DNA from: Corythucha ciliata
Lineage: Eukaryota > Arthropoda > Insecta > Hemiptera > Tingidae
DNA: 64,000 nucleotides
Assembly: GCA_038030265.1 (NCBI GenBank)
Contig: CM075943.1
Span: 40,672,001-40,736,000, forward strand
Direction: 5' to 3'
The notes below the pieces were generated by a model. The model searched no databases. It was not told where the DNA came from and saw only the letters and a program-made list of their open reading frames with translations. How positions within the stretch are numbered: position 1 is the first letter of the stretch; every line of letters starts with the position of its first letter. A program made the position numbers and the translations under genes. Positions 21,324-31,780 of this stretch are shown here, one piece after another.

Positions 21324-21352
<29 letters not shown>
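20865..21352 (+). mobile_element. 5'-truncated LINE inserted in Transib
   Basis: The plus-strand frame ending at 21097 encodes CGACRVTDSLQHIIMDC, a C-x2-C-x7-H-x4-C knuckle typical of the extreme C-terminus of LINE reverse transcriptase proteins. About 230 bp of GC-richer 3' UTR follows, ending in TGCACCCCTGC and an A-run (21324-21352). The 5' edge coincides with loss of the Transib frame at about 20861. No clean target duplication was identified. The clade cannot be named safely (Jockey/I-like is plausible). Confidence 0.8.
20868..21097 (+). pseudogene. LINE ORF2 C-terminal fragment
   Basis: About 76 codons open to the left edge of the insertion and ending in TAA. After the zinc knuckle come KREEMFRSFAG and LEIYGKIYEFTQFHNILI, a typical short C-terminal tail after the RT/RNase H region of arthropod LINEs. 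No endonuclease or RT motifs remain because of 5' truncation. It lies opposite to and inside the Transib transposase. Confidence 0.75.
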
Positions 21353-21357
<5 letters not shown>

Positions 21358-22111
21358 AATATTTATAGAATATGATTTGGACTTTATTCTCTATAGAAAG
21401 TATTTCTCTCTTCTCTTCTTTTTGCCTCCATCAGTAGATTAATTTTTTGCCAATCAATCATCATACTTGTACACACACAGTTTGCTAATCATGGAGGGTT
21501 AGACGAAATTTTAGGTATTAATTTAAATTTTTTAATTTCAAATTTTAAAATTTATGAAAATGCATTTACGATAGTTAACCTCTAAGGTACATAGTTAACG
21601 TTTCATTATTTAAACGAAAAACAACAAAAAACACACATTTGGCTATTCTTGCATGAAAGTGGTTGTAGATACCAGAGTTGTAGCTGGATGCAGATGAAAA
21701 TTGTACAGCACAACCTCAAATGCATCTAGATAACAAAAATTTAGCATTCATGCCGGAGGAAGGCGGAGCTTTTTTTGTATGTGAACTACTAGAGGACATA
21801 ATCACCTAAGTAGTTCTTGGCCTTAGGACATGAGTTTCACCCGCCTGTTTCACTTGATTGACGCACTCATGTTACTCTTAAGAGGCGTACGGTCACATTA
21901 ACAACCAATTAATTCCATTTCAACAAAAACGGAAACCTGCGGAAAATAATTTGAATCAATCCTATTTTGTTCATTTTGTCGACTTTCAACTTTGAAGCCC
22001 AATTGACTCATCATTTTACCATTTAATTGAAAAACGAATATCATATCTTGATTCTGCATGCCATATACTATGGGAAACGAATTTTGAACGAACGAAATTC
22101 TCACTTTCAAA

Positions 22112-22143
22112 AATATAGTTTTTTCCACCTTTGCCTCACTGCG
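22112..22143 (-). repeat. Transib right end, heptamer-12 bp-nonamer-like
   Basis: Read inward from 22143: CGCAGTG, AGGCAAAGGTGG (12 bp), AAAAAACTA. It differs from the left end by one heptamer base and by a spacer shorter by 10 bp. Confidence 0.8.
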
Positions 22144-22179
22144 CGGCGTGTGTAAAGTAGGTCTTTACGCACGATGAAC
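22144..22179 (+). repeat. CGGCG duplication and right portion of the interrupted hairpin
   Basis: CGGCG at 22144-22148 repeats 17484-17488. The rest (TGTGTAAAGTAGGTC...) completes the palindrome whose left arm is at 17405-17453. Confidence 0.85.
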
Positions 22180-23175
22180 GTCTGCTCAAACACTTCTTTA
22201 AGAATGATCTTAGGAATAATAGATTATACGCCTAGGCAAGAAAGCGATTTTGTCGAGGCCGAAAGAAAAAATTGGACGGGCGGCCCCCCAAATCCCCAAA
22301 ATCACTTTTTTGACGCGGTGTGTACAGTATTTTTTTATTAAAACATGGGCTGATTTTTTGGGTCACGGTGATAAAGTGAAAGTTTTTCTCCTACGCTCTA
22401 AAATAATCAGTTGTTTTTTTAAAAAAATAGTATCTTACATATAACAAGACACGCAAGTGCCATTTTACTTGCGACTACGATTGAGGTATGCACGATATTT
22501 TTCGCGAGACAAGTGAAATAATAGTATATTTCAAAACAAGTGAGAGAAGTGGAGTTTTACCTGCGAGTTGTGTTTGGCTCACGAGGCGGGGCCGAGTGAA
22601 CTAAAAACAACTAGCAGAGTGAAAGCTTCTTCCTCACGAGTTGTGGACATTATTTTTCGCACGACCAACAGGTTTAATTGTCTTTCCTGCAAGTGTTCAG
22701 AGGCAAGGGTACGCTAATTGAATACAGAACTTTTTTTCACTTTCCTTCACTAGTGAGTGAAAGCCTTCCTGTTTCCTTCGCTTGCGAGGGAAAATGTGAA
22801 ATTATCGGCATTCTGCCTTAATTTGCTTCACTAGTGAGTGAAAAAAAAAATAATTTTTTCACCTAGCTCATCTTTTCAAGTAAAAGTCAACTTCCCTGTT
22901 GAGGTACCTGGCGAAGGGGAAGTATCACTTCCCTCCGTGATCGTGCGAAAACCATCATGTATAATTCGTGAAAGAAGAAGAAATATGCGTGTTTCCAACG
23001 ATAATGTTACAAAAAGTAAATTTTTCCCCATTATTTTATGCCATTTTGTGCGTTGGGGGGGGGTATGTCCACCCCTTGGATCCGCCACATCCCGGAGGCC
23101 CATAACACAATAGCCGTCTCGGCATGAAACAAGGTCATTTCATTGTTAAAATGTTCTGTATTCATAAAAGAGCCA
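22180..23175. other. No gene; short palindromes
   Basis: TATACGCCTAGGCAAGAAAG at about 22225 is a half-copy of the GAGACGNAGTCGA hairpin family. TTCACTAGTGAGTGAAA, itself palindromic, occurs twice (about 22746 and 22829). Open frames up to 91 codons overlap on both strands without domain support. Confidence 0.5.
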
Positions 23176-23176
23176 T

Positions 23177-23177
<1 letters not shown>

Positions 23178-23210
<33 letters not shown>
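23178..23210. repeat. T homopolymer
   Basis: An uninterrupted run of more than 30 T just before the GTCTC array. It could be a minus-strand retroposon tail or simple slippage. Confidence 0.7.
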
Positions 23211-23211
<1 letters not shown>

Positions 23212-23224
23212 CATTCTTTTAATT

Positions 23225-23407
23225 CCGAGACCGAGACCAGTCTCGGCCTCGTCTCGAAAATAGCGGTCTCGTCTCGGTCTCGTCTCGAAAATAGCGGTCT
23301 CGGCTCGAGACCAGAAAACTTGGTCTCGGTCTCGCACCAGAAATGATGGTCACGTCTCGGTCTTGACGTTCGAGACCGAGAATTTTTCTCGGTCTTGGTG
23401 CATCACT
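23225..23407 (-). repeat. GTCTC/GAGAC-rich array, right copy
   Basis: Irregular TCTCGGTCTCG repeats with GAAAATAGCG spacers, ending TTGGTGCATCACTA: the inverse of the TAGTGATGCAC start at 16259. Confidence 0.75.
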
Positions 23408-23780
23408 AAACGGGATAAAAACGCTTCTTCCCTGTTAAAATTTTTGAGAAATGGGTCTAATTCACTGCAAAAATCGAGGACAATTTCTAATGCGCGGATA
23501 AATTGTAGTAAAAGCTCTAATTTGTGGCAGAATTTGAGAAAAATTCCATTTTGCGGCTGAAATTGAAAATACGCCAATTTTGTGGCTTCTGGTGGTAAAT
23601 TTGAGCCTGAAATAAAATTGAGAAAAAGCGTAAGTTCTTGGGTAAAATTGACAAAAAGCGCTCTGAGAAAATCGCCAATATGCGGCTAAAATTGAGCAAG
23701 ACCATGATTTGAAAATAAACTGGCAGGTGCAGATATAGCACTAACTCGTGGTTAAAATAAGAAAAAGCCATAATTTGATG
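23408..23780 (-). repeat. Family A tandem repeat
   Basis: Minus-orientation units (GCGGCTAAAATTGAG type). Frames of 75 and 84 codons across it are repeat-derived. Confidence 0.65.
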
Positions 23781-23819
23781 CTACCCGCCCCCCTCCCTAC
23801 ACCGGTCACGATAGTGTAG

Positions 23820-24010
23820 AGTCAGTCAGAGCCTTCGACCACCGATTTCACGGATTTTTGCTGTTTAAAGCTACGAATTTTGTTTATTTGGCCCTCTAAA
23901 GCAGTTCCTCAGTTTGGCGAATTCTATATAAAACGAATTCGGTGGATTCTGCTCCCAATCAAAAATATTTCTATGAGTTTGGCTGATTCCAAACCCGAGG
24001 CTTTGCCCCA
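23820..24010 (-). repeat. Family B-like repeat (short)
   Basis: A few CACGGATTTTTGCTGTTTAA and CGAATTC-type units of the family B pattern. Confidence 0.4.
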
Positions 24011-26829
24011 CAATCGATTGGTTACAAGCAAAACTGGTGTGAAACTGAAAGGACAGGCATTTTTTTACTCCTAGTCATAAATATACAAAGAGTTGAAACT
24101 AGCTCATTAAATTAGAATAAAATTTTGGCCCATTAAAAATGAGGAGCTATACGTGCTGGTGGTCGGAGGGAGAGCCATTCTGTTTAACCGCCAACTTGCT
24201 TCACTGTCTGCTCGTGCCTGATTCATACTTGTCTCCCATGTTGATTTCCGCTCTTCACTCTCATGAACGCCCCCCCCCCCTACCATCACTGCCGTTATAA
24301 ATTCAAGTGAATGATGGGAAGGTTAAAATTGATAAATTGTCCTAGTCACTCTCAGGGATCCACAATCAAGTTTGTTAGAAAACCTCATAATGACATCGAA
24401 CATCAGTCACAAATTCTAAAGACGTTATTCTCCTCTTCACCTTTTTTTTCTAGCACTCGTAGAAAAAGGCAGTTTCTTTATTATTTTTCTTTCTCTGTCT
24501 CCCTCGATGGAGTGAAAAAAAAAAACATCAGACCGAGAGCGTCAGCGACAATTCCCTTACTCCTCCAACCATAGCTATCATTCGTGTTCATTTCCTTTTA
24601 AAAATGATTCAATAATTTATCAAATAAAAACTTGGGTAGTGGCAAGTCCCTTTCTTCTTTACAAGGGAGTGTGATTTATACGTTAGTGTGTGTGTGTGTG
24701 TGATTGTTGGTGAAGGCTCCACTTAGGGAGGGGGAAAAAATCTTACGCCTTTGAGCTGACAGCTTAGCACAATTTTTTTTTTTGTTCGATTCAAGGGAGT
24801 CAAGTCAGAAGTGCGAGAAGAAGTGAGACTGAAGTGATAGAAAAATCAGAGATGCTCTTGTTCAATTGAAATTAAAAAGAATGTTCAGTTGAAAAAAACG
24901 AGTAAGTGGAAATGGTGAGGATGGGGTTTGACGGTGAAGGAACCGAATGTCTGGGCTTTGGCAGAAGGTATGAAGACGTAGACCAAATCCGTAACAAAAG
25001 GAAGAAAAAATACTGCGCGTATTCTCCACTCGTTCCATTTTGTTCGGTCACAGAGCATACAACTTCCTTTACAAAACTTTCCAGCCTTTATACGCGAAAA
25101 ACGAATAAATTCTCAGCACCTTCGCTCTTACGGCACGGCGTTACTGCGTTTGTATGAGCGGCTTGGCACTAATTTTCATAGTACAAGAGCCCGGTTCTCG
25201 GTGGGTGGCTTTCATTGCTGGTATTTCACAATGGGATCCCTGTAAACTCCCTTTAAGTATCATTTTATTAATCTAATAATTTTGTTTCAGTGAATTATAA
25301 TGATTAGAACAGATAGGATCTTAGGTCTTCAGGAAAAGAAATTAGGCAAACTAGCGCTTCCACGAAGACCTGTTGAATAAATAAAACGGAAAACGTTGTG
25401 TGAGGAGGGGGGAGGTTGTCCAATTACGATCGATCATGAGGAATGTGATTGGCTAAAGCTCTGTCTCTCCTTCCTCCCAAGCTTTTTAACATTGCTCTTT
25501 TTTTTCGTCTTTTTATTTCACCCAATGGATAAATAGGCACGAACTCACATGTCTCTTGGGGTTTAATTAGCATGGTCACAATTACTGAGAACTGACCACC
25601 CACACTCTCACCTCGGCTTCCTCCCTGCGCTAACGTTATCAATTTGCAATCCTAGAACCAAGTAAATCTGAACCCTAACTTCATTACGCCCCCGCCTCCT
25701 TATTTTACTTCGTTCACTCTTCTCCTACGGAGAATCGCACGACTCATAAGCCCCCCCCCCGCCCGAACCATTACCCTATACTCATTTTTAACGGTGCAAT
25801 AATAAAAGTTTCCTTCTCGCTATTAGTTTCAATTAGACTATATTATTTCAGGCCACAGCGCGCAGAAAATCCCATTGTTTTCTTGATGAGCCCTACTCGA
25901 GTTACTTTTTTTTCTTCTTCTTTTTTTTCAAGTGTAAAAGTCATAGGGTGAAAAAGTACTTCCCACAAAAGCAATAACCACCCGGATCGACCGCGACCTC
26001 ATCCAGACATCACAACTCTCAAACCCTGTGGTACAGGTATTGTGATCTGAACAGCCCCCTCACTCGCATTCACCCTCCCACAACCTCTAATTCATTCTCT
26101 CTCTCTCTCTCTCACTCTCTCTCTCTCGTTCAAACTCATAAATCCCTTATCGCCTTTACGATCGGGATTATAAAAATGTTACCACCCTCCCCACCAACCA
26201 AACATCAGTCTCTTCGGAAGATGCTGTTAGCCATCCCTCCCTCCATCACCACCGCCACCACCTTTTTTTTAAAGATGCACTTTCCAGTATTTTTTAACAG
26301 GGGGAAAAAAGTTAATGGGCAAGCTTTAAAAGGCCGAAGTTTCGGTCCCTGGAAGGTTTATAGGCGTGCATACGCAGGGCGGGTAACTGCTATAGGTATA
26401 TTTATGCGGATTGGGTAATGGTGTGAGTGACTGGACTCATTCCCACCCCCTACAACCTATTTAGTCATTTGTCTGGAGTTTAAAATCAAATTTTGAGTTG
26501 ATTTCGGTTGTTATCCCAAGAAATTTTAGTTTTGAGACGAGCACAGGGACTTATACGTTACGAAGGATGTGTCTGCTTAGGAAACATTTCCGCCAAAAAT
26601 TGACGAGTAAGCTTCACCCCCCGCCCGCTCGGTGAAATTAGGACTCCAAATTTTGCGATGTGGCGGAACTGGCGGAATTACTTTTTTGAAGGCCCCAAAC
26701 CTGTGTATAGTATATTACGATCCAAGGGCGGTATGATGCTCATTACGGTCGAGGACTTTGATGAGTGTGGGCTATTTGATGGGGTAGGGAGTGAGTGTAT
26801 TTGCATCGACCTCGGACTTCACGTTTGTC
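24011..26829. other. No gene; microsatellites and C-tracts
   Basis: A GT microsatellite at about 24687-24703, a CT microsatellite at about 26096-26128, and C-runs at about 24270-24280 and 25750-25760. Open frames of up to 87 codons are unsupported. One at 26658-26852 contains a cysteine-containing stretch but has no recognisable domain. Confidence 0.5.
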
Positions 26830-28330
26830 AAGTAAGCGCAGAATTCCTGTGACCCGTCAAAACGTTTGCGCATGTGGCCAAAAACAGTGGCAACACCATG
26901 AGAATTGAGAACCAATTCAGTGGTTTGTCTGATAGCAATCCTGTCTCGATTTTCCGTTTCCCCGTGTTGAGAATCCGCAAGAAGATACGCAGTTTTGTCC
27001 AAATCGGACTATGCCCAATTGCTAACTGGCTGTCGGTAACTGCCAAAACGCGCCAAAGGAACCTTCAACACGACAGTGCTGGTTTGATGAGCGTTAGGCG
27101 TGCGTCATGGTTCTTCCTCGGAGTTCAGGCATGTCGTTGGTGAGGTCACCGTTTTGCCCTTATATAAAACAACAAAATCTTGAAATTTCGCTGGGTAACG
27201 GATCTTCCACGCAAAGTTGGAGAAACCGTCAGGTTTTGCCAAGAGACTGGCACAGTAACTTAGGAACTGACAATTTTGCCTGTCTGGTCTGACCATTCAA
27301 GAAGAAAACTGCAAATTTAACCTGAATCTGATTGATGAGGCTATAAAACGTGAGTTCGAGGCCAAACAGGCGATGTGGTCCATATTCAAGTTTCGGAGGT
27401 TAGGAATCACTGAAATTCTAGTAATCAAGGCGTAAAAGAGTCACCAAACTGCAAAGTTTCAGAGCTAAGTTGGTTTGAAATGTCCAGTTTCCGGCTCAAG
27501 ATTGGAAATGGATTCGATGGATAAATAGCCACGAAATTCGAATTCTACACATTCGAGTCTAAATATCCGTAAAACCTTCTGCATTTAGCCCCGCAAATTT
27601 GGGGATAAATAGTCACGAAACTGCATGTTTTTAAGGGAAGACCAGTGAAACTGTATGAAGCAATAATTTTGCCATTGAACGTGATTATATCGTATACGTT
27701 CCCTTGAATGACTTAGCAATTAAGTGATTCAAAAAACCGAAAATCGCTAATTGAAACAACGGGGACAATTCGCCACGGAATTGCTACAATCAGAAATGAA
27801 AAAAAAAAAAAAAAAAAAACTGGAAAAAATGCGAAATCTTCGGTTTCTGATCTTTACTTTCGAAAAATGGCAAGTTCCTAGACCCAGTTTGTTTACATAT
27901 AGTTCGTGGTCTAGATTTTCCTACAATTTCAAGTTTAGGGTTTTTTTTTAAGGCCGTGGAACCCACGAGGGCTATAGCCGGCCACGACAGCGCCCAAAGT
28001 CTGACGAATTGCCGCCACATTGCCACATTTTGGAGCTAAATATCGTGTAGGAATTGGACGTTTTCTGATGGTTGAAAATTCGTGAAATTGAAAGTTCCAG
28101 GTACTTTACGAACTAGGAAGTTTCAGGGTCTTCAGTTGGTGCCCTAGGCCCTAGGCAAGCGTGTCCAGACTGAGCTCTTATATGGTCTGGCGAATGCCTT
28201 GCAATTGCTACAATTAGAGCCAAATATTTGTGAGATTGCAAGTTCCGGGGCCCTTTTTCTTTACATGAGGGCGTGGAGTTGAAGCCCAGCCTCGGGGCTC
28301 CCAAAGCACGATAAATAGCCGCTAAAGTAC
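26830..28330. repeat. Very degenerate AATAGCCACGAAA-type repeats
   Basis: Scattered units such as ATAAATAGCCACGAAATT, ATAAATAGTCACGAAACTG and ATAAATAGCCGCTAAAG at irregular 60-100 bp spacing from about 27340. They look like a relative of families A and B. An A-run occurs at 27799-27819. No gene was recognised on either strand. Confidence 0.4.
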
Positions 28331-28654
28331 ATCATTTACATAAACCCGTCTTCTCAATTAACATATTTTTCAATTAAGAGAGGACGAGTGGAAATGAACT
28401 GCCCAAATGCCAAATTTTGTGGAAACGGGAAACGCTATTATAGTTCACGTCAAAATAGTTGTTTAATATTATTTTTTCCACTATTCCGGCGTTTGGGTTT
28501 CCCTAATTTTTTTATAGTTCGATGTTCAGTTGTTGAGTTTTTTGTTCTTTAAATCCTTCAAATTTGAGTCCTTTGGGCGAGACAAGCTTCATGTACATTG
28601 ACATTGAATCAAGGCCGAGAGATTGTTTTTTTCTCACTAGCGGAATACTAGAAA
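28331..28654. other. Upstream flank of the Penelope-like element
   Basis: AT-rich, with no terminal repeat matching the element's 3' end found here, so the element appears 5'-truncated or its 5' repeat is too diverged to see. Confidence 0.45.
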
Positions 28655-29978
28655 TTGAAATTCTTGAGGTTGGAGATTAAGGACAGAATGTGGCAGATCG
28701 CCAAGATAGAGAGAGAAGGCTCAAGGAGTATCGACGCTTTCAGCTCGGAAATTGCATCACCCGCCATTAGAACGGATATTCTTCGCTGGATGCACGACTT
28801 CGTTAAATTTGCAGGTCATACGTATAAGCGAAGGTTCAACAAAAAGTATGACAGCCTACGAGGAACAGGACAGAAACCGATGGTGAGTAATTTGGCGTAC
28901 GACTTCACGCAGAATAACCCGGACTTCAACGATCTATCTACAGACAATTACAACCAACAAGTGTCCCACGAAAGTCTGCGTCTTCACAATGACCGGGCGT
29001 CAGAGAACAGACTAGGAAGAACAACGCGCCCAGAATCGCAACCCTCTCCTACGAAAGAAAAGGAGAACCCGTGGATAGTAAACTTGACTGACGTCTCCTT
29101 ACCGCACCATGCACAACAAGTACCTGGCGCTTGGGCCTGACTTTTGTGGTGACCGAATGCACGCACAGCGCCATACGTGCAGATGTGCGCTGATGCTGAA
29201 ATAATTTTTTCCGCCCTAGACATATCAGAAACAGAGAGAACAGCTCTACGAGGGGAAACTGACGTATAATTTGCGAAAATACGTTGAAAGACAACTGAAT
29301 AGAACGCCACAGAGGGAAAGAAGAACACTGGATGGCACAATGAAAACGGATTGGCAGCGTACATCAAGAATAATTTAAAGAAGACTGTTACATTCCTATA
29401 AAAGAGTATGAAGATTTGTTGGTCACACGAGCAGACAAGGGGGCTACCACAGTCGTGGTGAGTAATGATCTCTTAAACGAGATGCTGAACGACCCCGAGA
29501 CTTATGAATGTTTGCAGAGAGAACCGACCACTCGAGTTCGAAAAGAGGCAAACCAGCTCGTAGACCGCCTCCTCAAACATGGCACGATCACAGTGACCGA
29601 AAAAAGAAAATTCACTACCTACTCATCGTTCAGTTCCACCTCGGATCGCCCCAAAACCCATAAGCATGACAGAATGAAATTAAGACCTATTGTCTCCTGT
29701 ATCCAGGCGCCCTTTTCGGCGTTGGCAAAATGGGCGAGCGAGGTATTGACACCTGTTACTACCTCTTCCTGGTTTCGGATGCGAAACTCTTATGAGCTGA
29801 AAGAACGTTTGTCGCAGGTAGTTCCTAGGGAGGACGATGTTTTGGTTTCTTTGGACGTGGAATCATTGTACACAACTATTCCCTATGACTTGGCGCTGAG
29901 AGCGGTGGACCGCTATTGGGAGAAAATCAAAGAGGCAAACCCAAAGTTAGATTTCTTCACTTTCAAGAGAATTATATA
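28655..29978 (+). pseudogene. Penelope-like N-terminal and RT N-terminal part
   Basis: The first frame (28655-29140) ends with VNLTDVSL. The following LALGPDF is in another frame, a conserved junction before the RT of Penelope-like proteins, so a frameshift lies near 29115. A second frame (29416-29978) has ADKGATTVV, LRPIVSCIQAPFSALAKW and VSLDVESLYTTIP, which are RT motifs; the last carries the first catalytic Asp. The region between about 29150 and 29416 is shifted again. The N-terminal ~150 residues are rich in charged residues and not assignable. It would copy the element's RNA at a nick made by the C-terminal endonuclease. It is non-functional here because of the breaks. Confidence 0.88.
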
Positions 29979-30588
29979 AAGTTCCTGTTGGAGAACACAT
30001 ATTTCGATGGGCCATCCCACGTCGTCGGTGCTGGTGGATTTGGTGATGGACATGGCCTTTTCTGACGTTCTTGTGCAGTTTGAAGATGATGTCCAGTTGT
30101 GGCCAAGTATGTTGATGACTCGATTCTTGTTATACAAGAGTCCGCCATAACGAATCTTCTATGCAGGTTTAACGACTACGCTGCAGGAAGTTTAGTGTTC
30201 ACCATAGAGAGAGAGAGACTAAGTACCGCATTGCCTTCTTGGATCTCTTCTTGGAGAGTTATTGTTTTTTCATTGACTCGTTTGAAGATGGCGTGGCGTT
30301 AAGCTGAAACCGAGGTCACGAAATGAATTTTTTGTAATGGGAGTGAGCTTTCATTTCTCGACATCAAATTCTTGGATCTCTTGGTGCAGGGGAAACCTGG
30401 TGGTATATAACCTGGTGACCACTAAACTAAACCGACTTACTCGGGACGACTGATTCATTGCAGTTCTTTCCCCCTTGAAGGCATAAAACGGAACATAGCT
30501 AACTCTTTTGCGTCTCGAGTCCTGACTCTGTCTGACGTGGAGTTCCACCAGCGTAAGCGAAAGTTCATCCGAAGAGTGTTAAAGCCTA
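29979..30588 (+). pseudogene. Penelope-like RT C-terminal part
   Basis: After a frame change at about 29978 the RT continues in pieces. FLLENTYFDG is recognisable, and then, in another frame, AKYVDDSILVI holds the YVDD catalytic motif (about 30108-30119). ANSFASRVLTLSDVEFHQRK and LKPNGFP, the thumb/linker part, are near 30500-30590. At least three shifts or stops separate these pieces. Confidence 0.8.
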
Positions 30589-31197
30589 ATGGATTCCCCC
30601 GGAGGATTATCGACAAAGCGATCTACAGGTTCTATCACCCCCCTCCCCAGCCATGATAGGGGCCGATGGTTTGGTGTCCCCTACATGGGGTCTTTTTCTC
30701 ACGCTTTTCTGAGTAACATAGGAGAGCTTGGGAACGTGAATGTGGCTTTCAAGAACGACAAAAACGAACGCAGAAGTATTTTTCGAAATAAAAAGGCGAC
30801 CTTAGACAAAGGTATGGAATTTGACGTTGTGTTCAGGAGGACCTTGCCAGAGGAGGACTGTGGAAAGGTTTATGTTGGACAAACGAAGAATCTTCTCAAA
30901 GACCGAGTGCAACGTCATAAGAGTGATGCTCGGAGGACACCTAGTAGTTTGAACTGTACGGCCCTCGCTCAGCACCTTCGAGACTGCCGACATGAGCCCG
31001 TCTGGGATGACACAGTGGTATTGGAACGTGAGCCGGTGCTACCAAAAAGGCTTTTTAAAGAGATGGCCCACATACAGAAGGAGGGTGACAAGGCCCTAAA
31101 TTTTCGCTCGGATGTCAGCGGTCTAGATCCGCATTACATGGGTTTCTTCAATTTTTTGGCGCGAGTATGTGAGTCCAAGCCCCAGAAAAGACTGTGA
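30589..31197 (+). pseudogene. Penelope-like GIY-YIG endonuclease domain
   Basis: The longest intact piece, about 200 codons. It includes GVPYMGSFSHAFLSNIG (linker), then KVYVGQTKNLLKDR with the Y-V-G core of the GIY-YIG fold and RVQRHKSD, and later TALAQHLRDCRHEPVWDDTVVLEREP, the usual helix and strand after the catalytic region. The Cys pair usual before the core is reduced to one Cys (EDCGKVY). The domain would nick target DNA to prime reverse transcription. The first ~10 residues are out of the natural frame, so the drawn start is arbitrary. Confidence 0.88.
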
Positions 31198-31460
31198 TAT
31201 TTACCTAGTTTATTTTTTTCTGTACAATTGTCTCACGTTATTTTGTTCTTTAGTTCTTTTTACTAACCTAATGGATGTGATAAAGGTCCTGACGACTAGA
31301 ATTTTGTTTTTAATGAGTTTTGTTAAGGTGTGCTACAATTTTTTGGTTTTAATTTGAGTTTTAATTTGAGTTTTAGACTAATTTTATTTGTATCTTGGTT
31401 TTTAGACACCCCCGAAGAGGCCTGTAGTGACGAAACGTTGGGTATACTGTTATTAAAAGA

Positions 31461-31780
31461 ACATTATTTTGACGAGAGTTTTTCCATCCGCCTAATAGAA
31501 ACCTCGTCGGCTGTAGAAGCCTACAATCACCAGATTTTTTTTTTTTTTTTTTTGAAGGGCTATACCCACCAAATTTACATTTTTGAAAGAGACATCCCGT
31601 GATGAAATGATCGATTCTCAAACTTGTGGTTTGAACGGGCGGCCAAGTCCACAAGAGTTGGACCGTAGGAGGAGCCTAACTCCGCCTAAATGTGGCTCCC
31701 TAAAAGAGCCCATCTCACCAAATTTATTTATTTTATTTTTTTGTCTGAGTAGCCCCTAAAATCCCGTGACGGTCTTGATC
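31461..31780. other. T-run and unassigned sequence
   Basis: A T-run at about 31535-31553 follows the Penelope-like 3' region. Nothing further was recognised up to the GC-rich block. Confidence 0.45.

Larger units (their letters stand above)
17489..22143 (-). mobile_element. Transib DNA transposon, complete ends, inactivated
   Basis: The ends are CACAGTGGGGCAA (left) and, read inward, CGCAGTGAGGCAA (right), with CGGCG duplications outside. The transposase is on the minus strand, from about 20860 to 18013. The body of 4655 bp includes a recent tandem duplication of about 849 bp and a LINE insertion at about 20865-21351. The element was originally roughly 3.3 kb, in the normal Transib range. 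Both termini carry AAAAAACTA, 22 bp (left) and 12 bp (right) inside the heptamer. The family is related to RAG1, and the left heptamer is identical to the V(D)J recombination signal heptamer. Confidence 0.93.
28655..31460 (+). mobile_element. Penelope-like retroelement, degenerate
   Basis: A plus-strand element with an N-terminal region, a telomerase-like reverse transcriptase core and a C-terminal GIY-YIG endonuclease domain, in the standard Penelope-like order. The coding region runs to TGA at about 31195 with several frame changes. A 3' UTR of about 260 bp follows. It contains CCGAAGA, a GGCC/GAC hairpin-like stretch and GACGAAAC at 31410-31437, a degenerate hammerhead-like motif. Confidence 0.9.

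Noticed and set aside
26098..26128. CT microsatellite considered as a GAGA-type regulatory site
   Set aside because: No gene nearby and simple slippage explains it.
28984..29367. 127-codon minus frame
   Set aside because: Antisense of the Penelope-like element.
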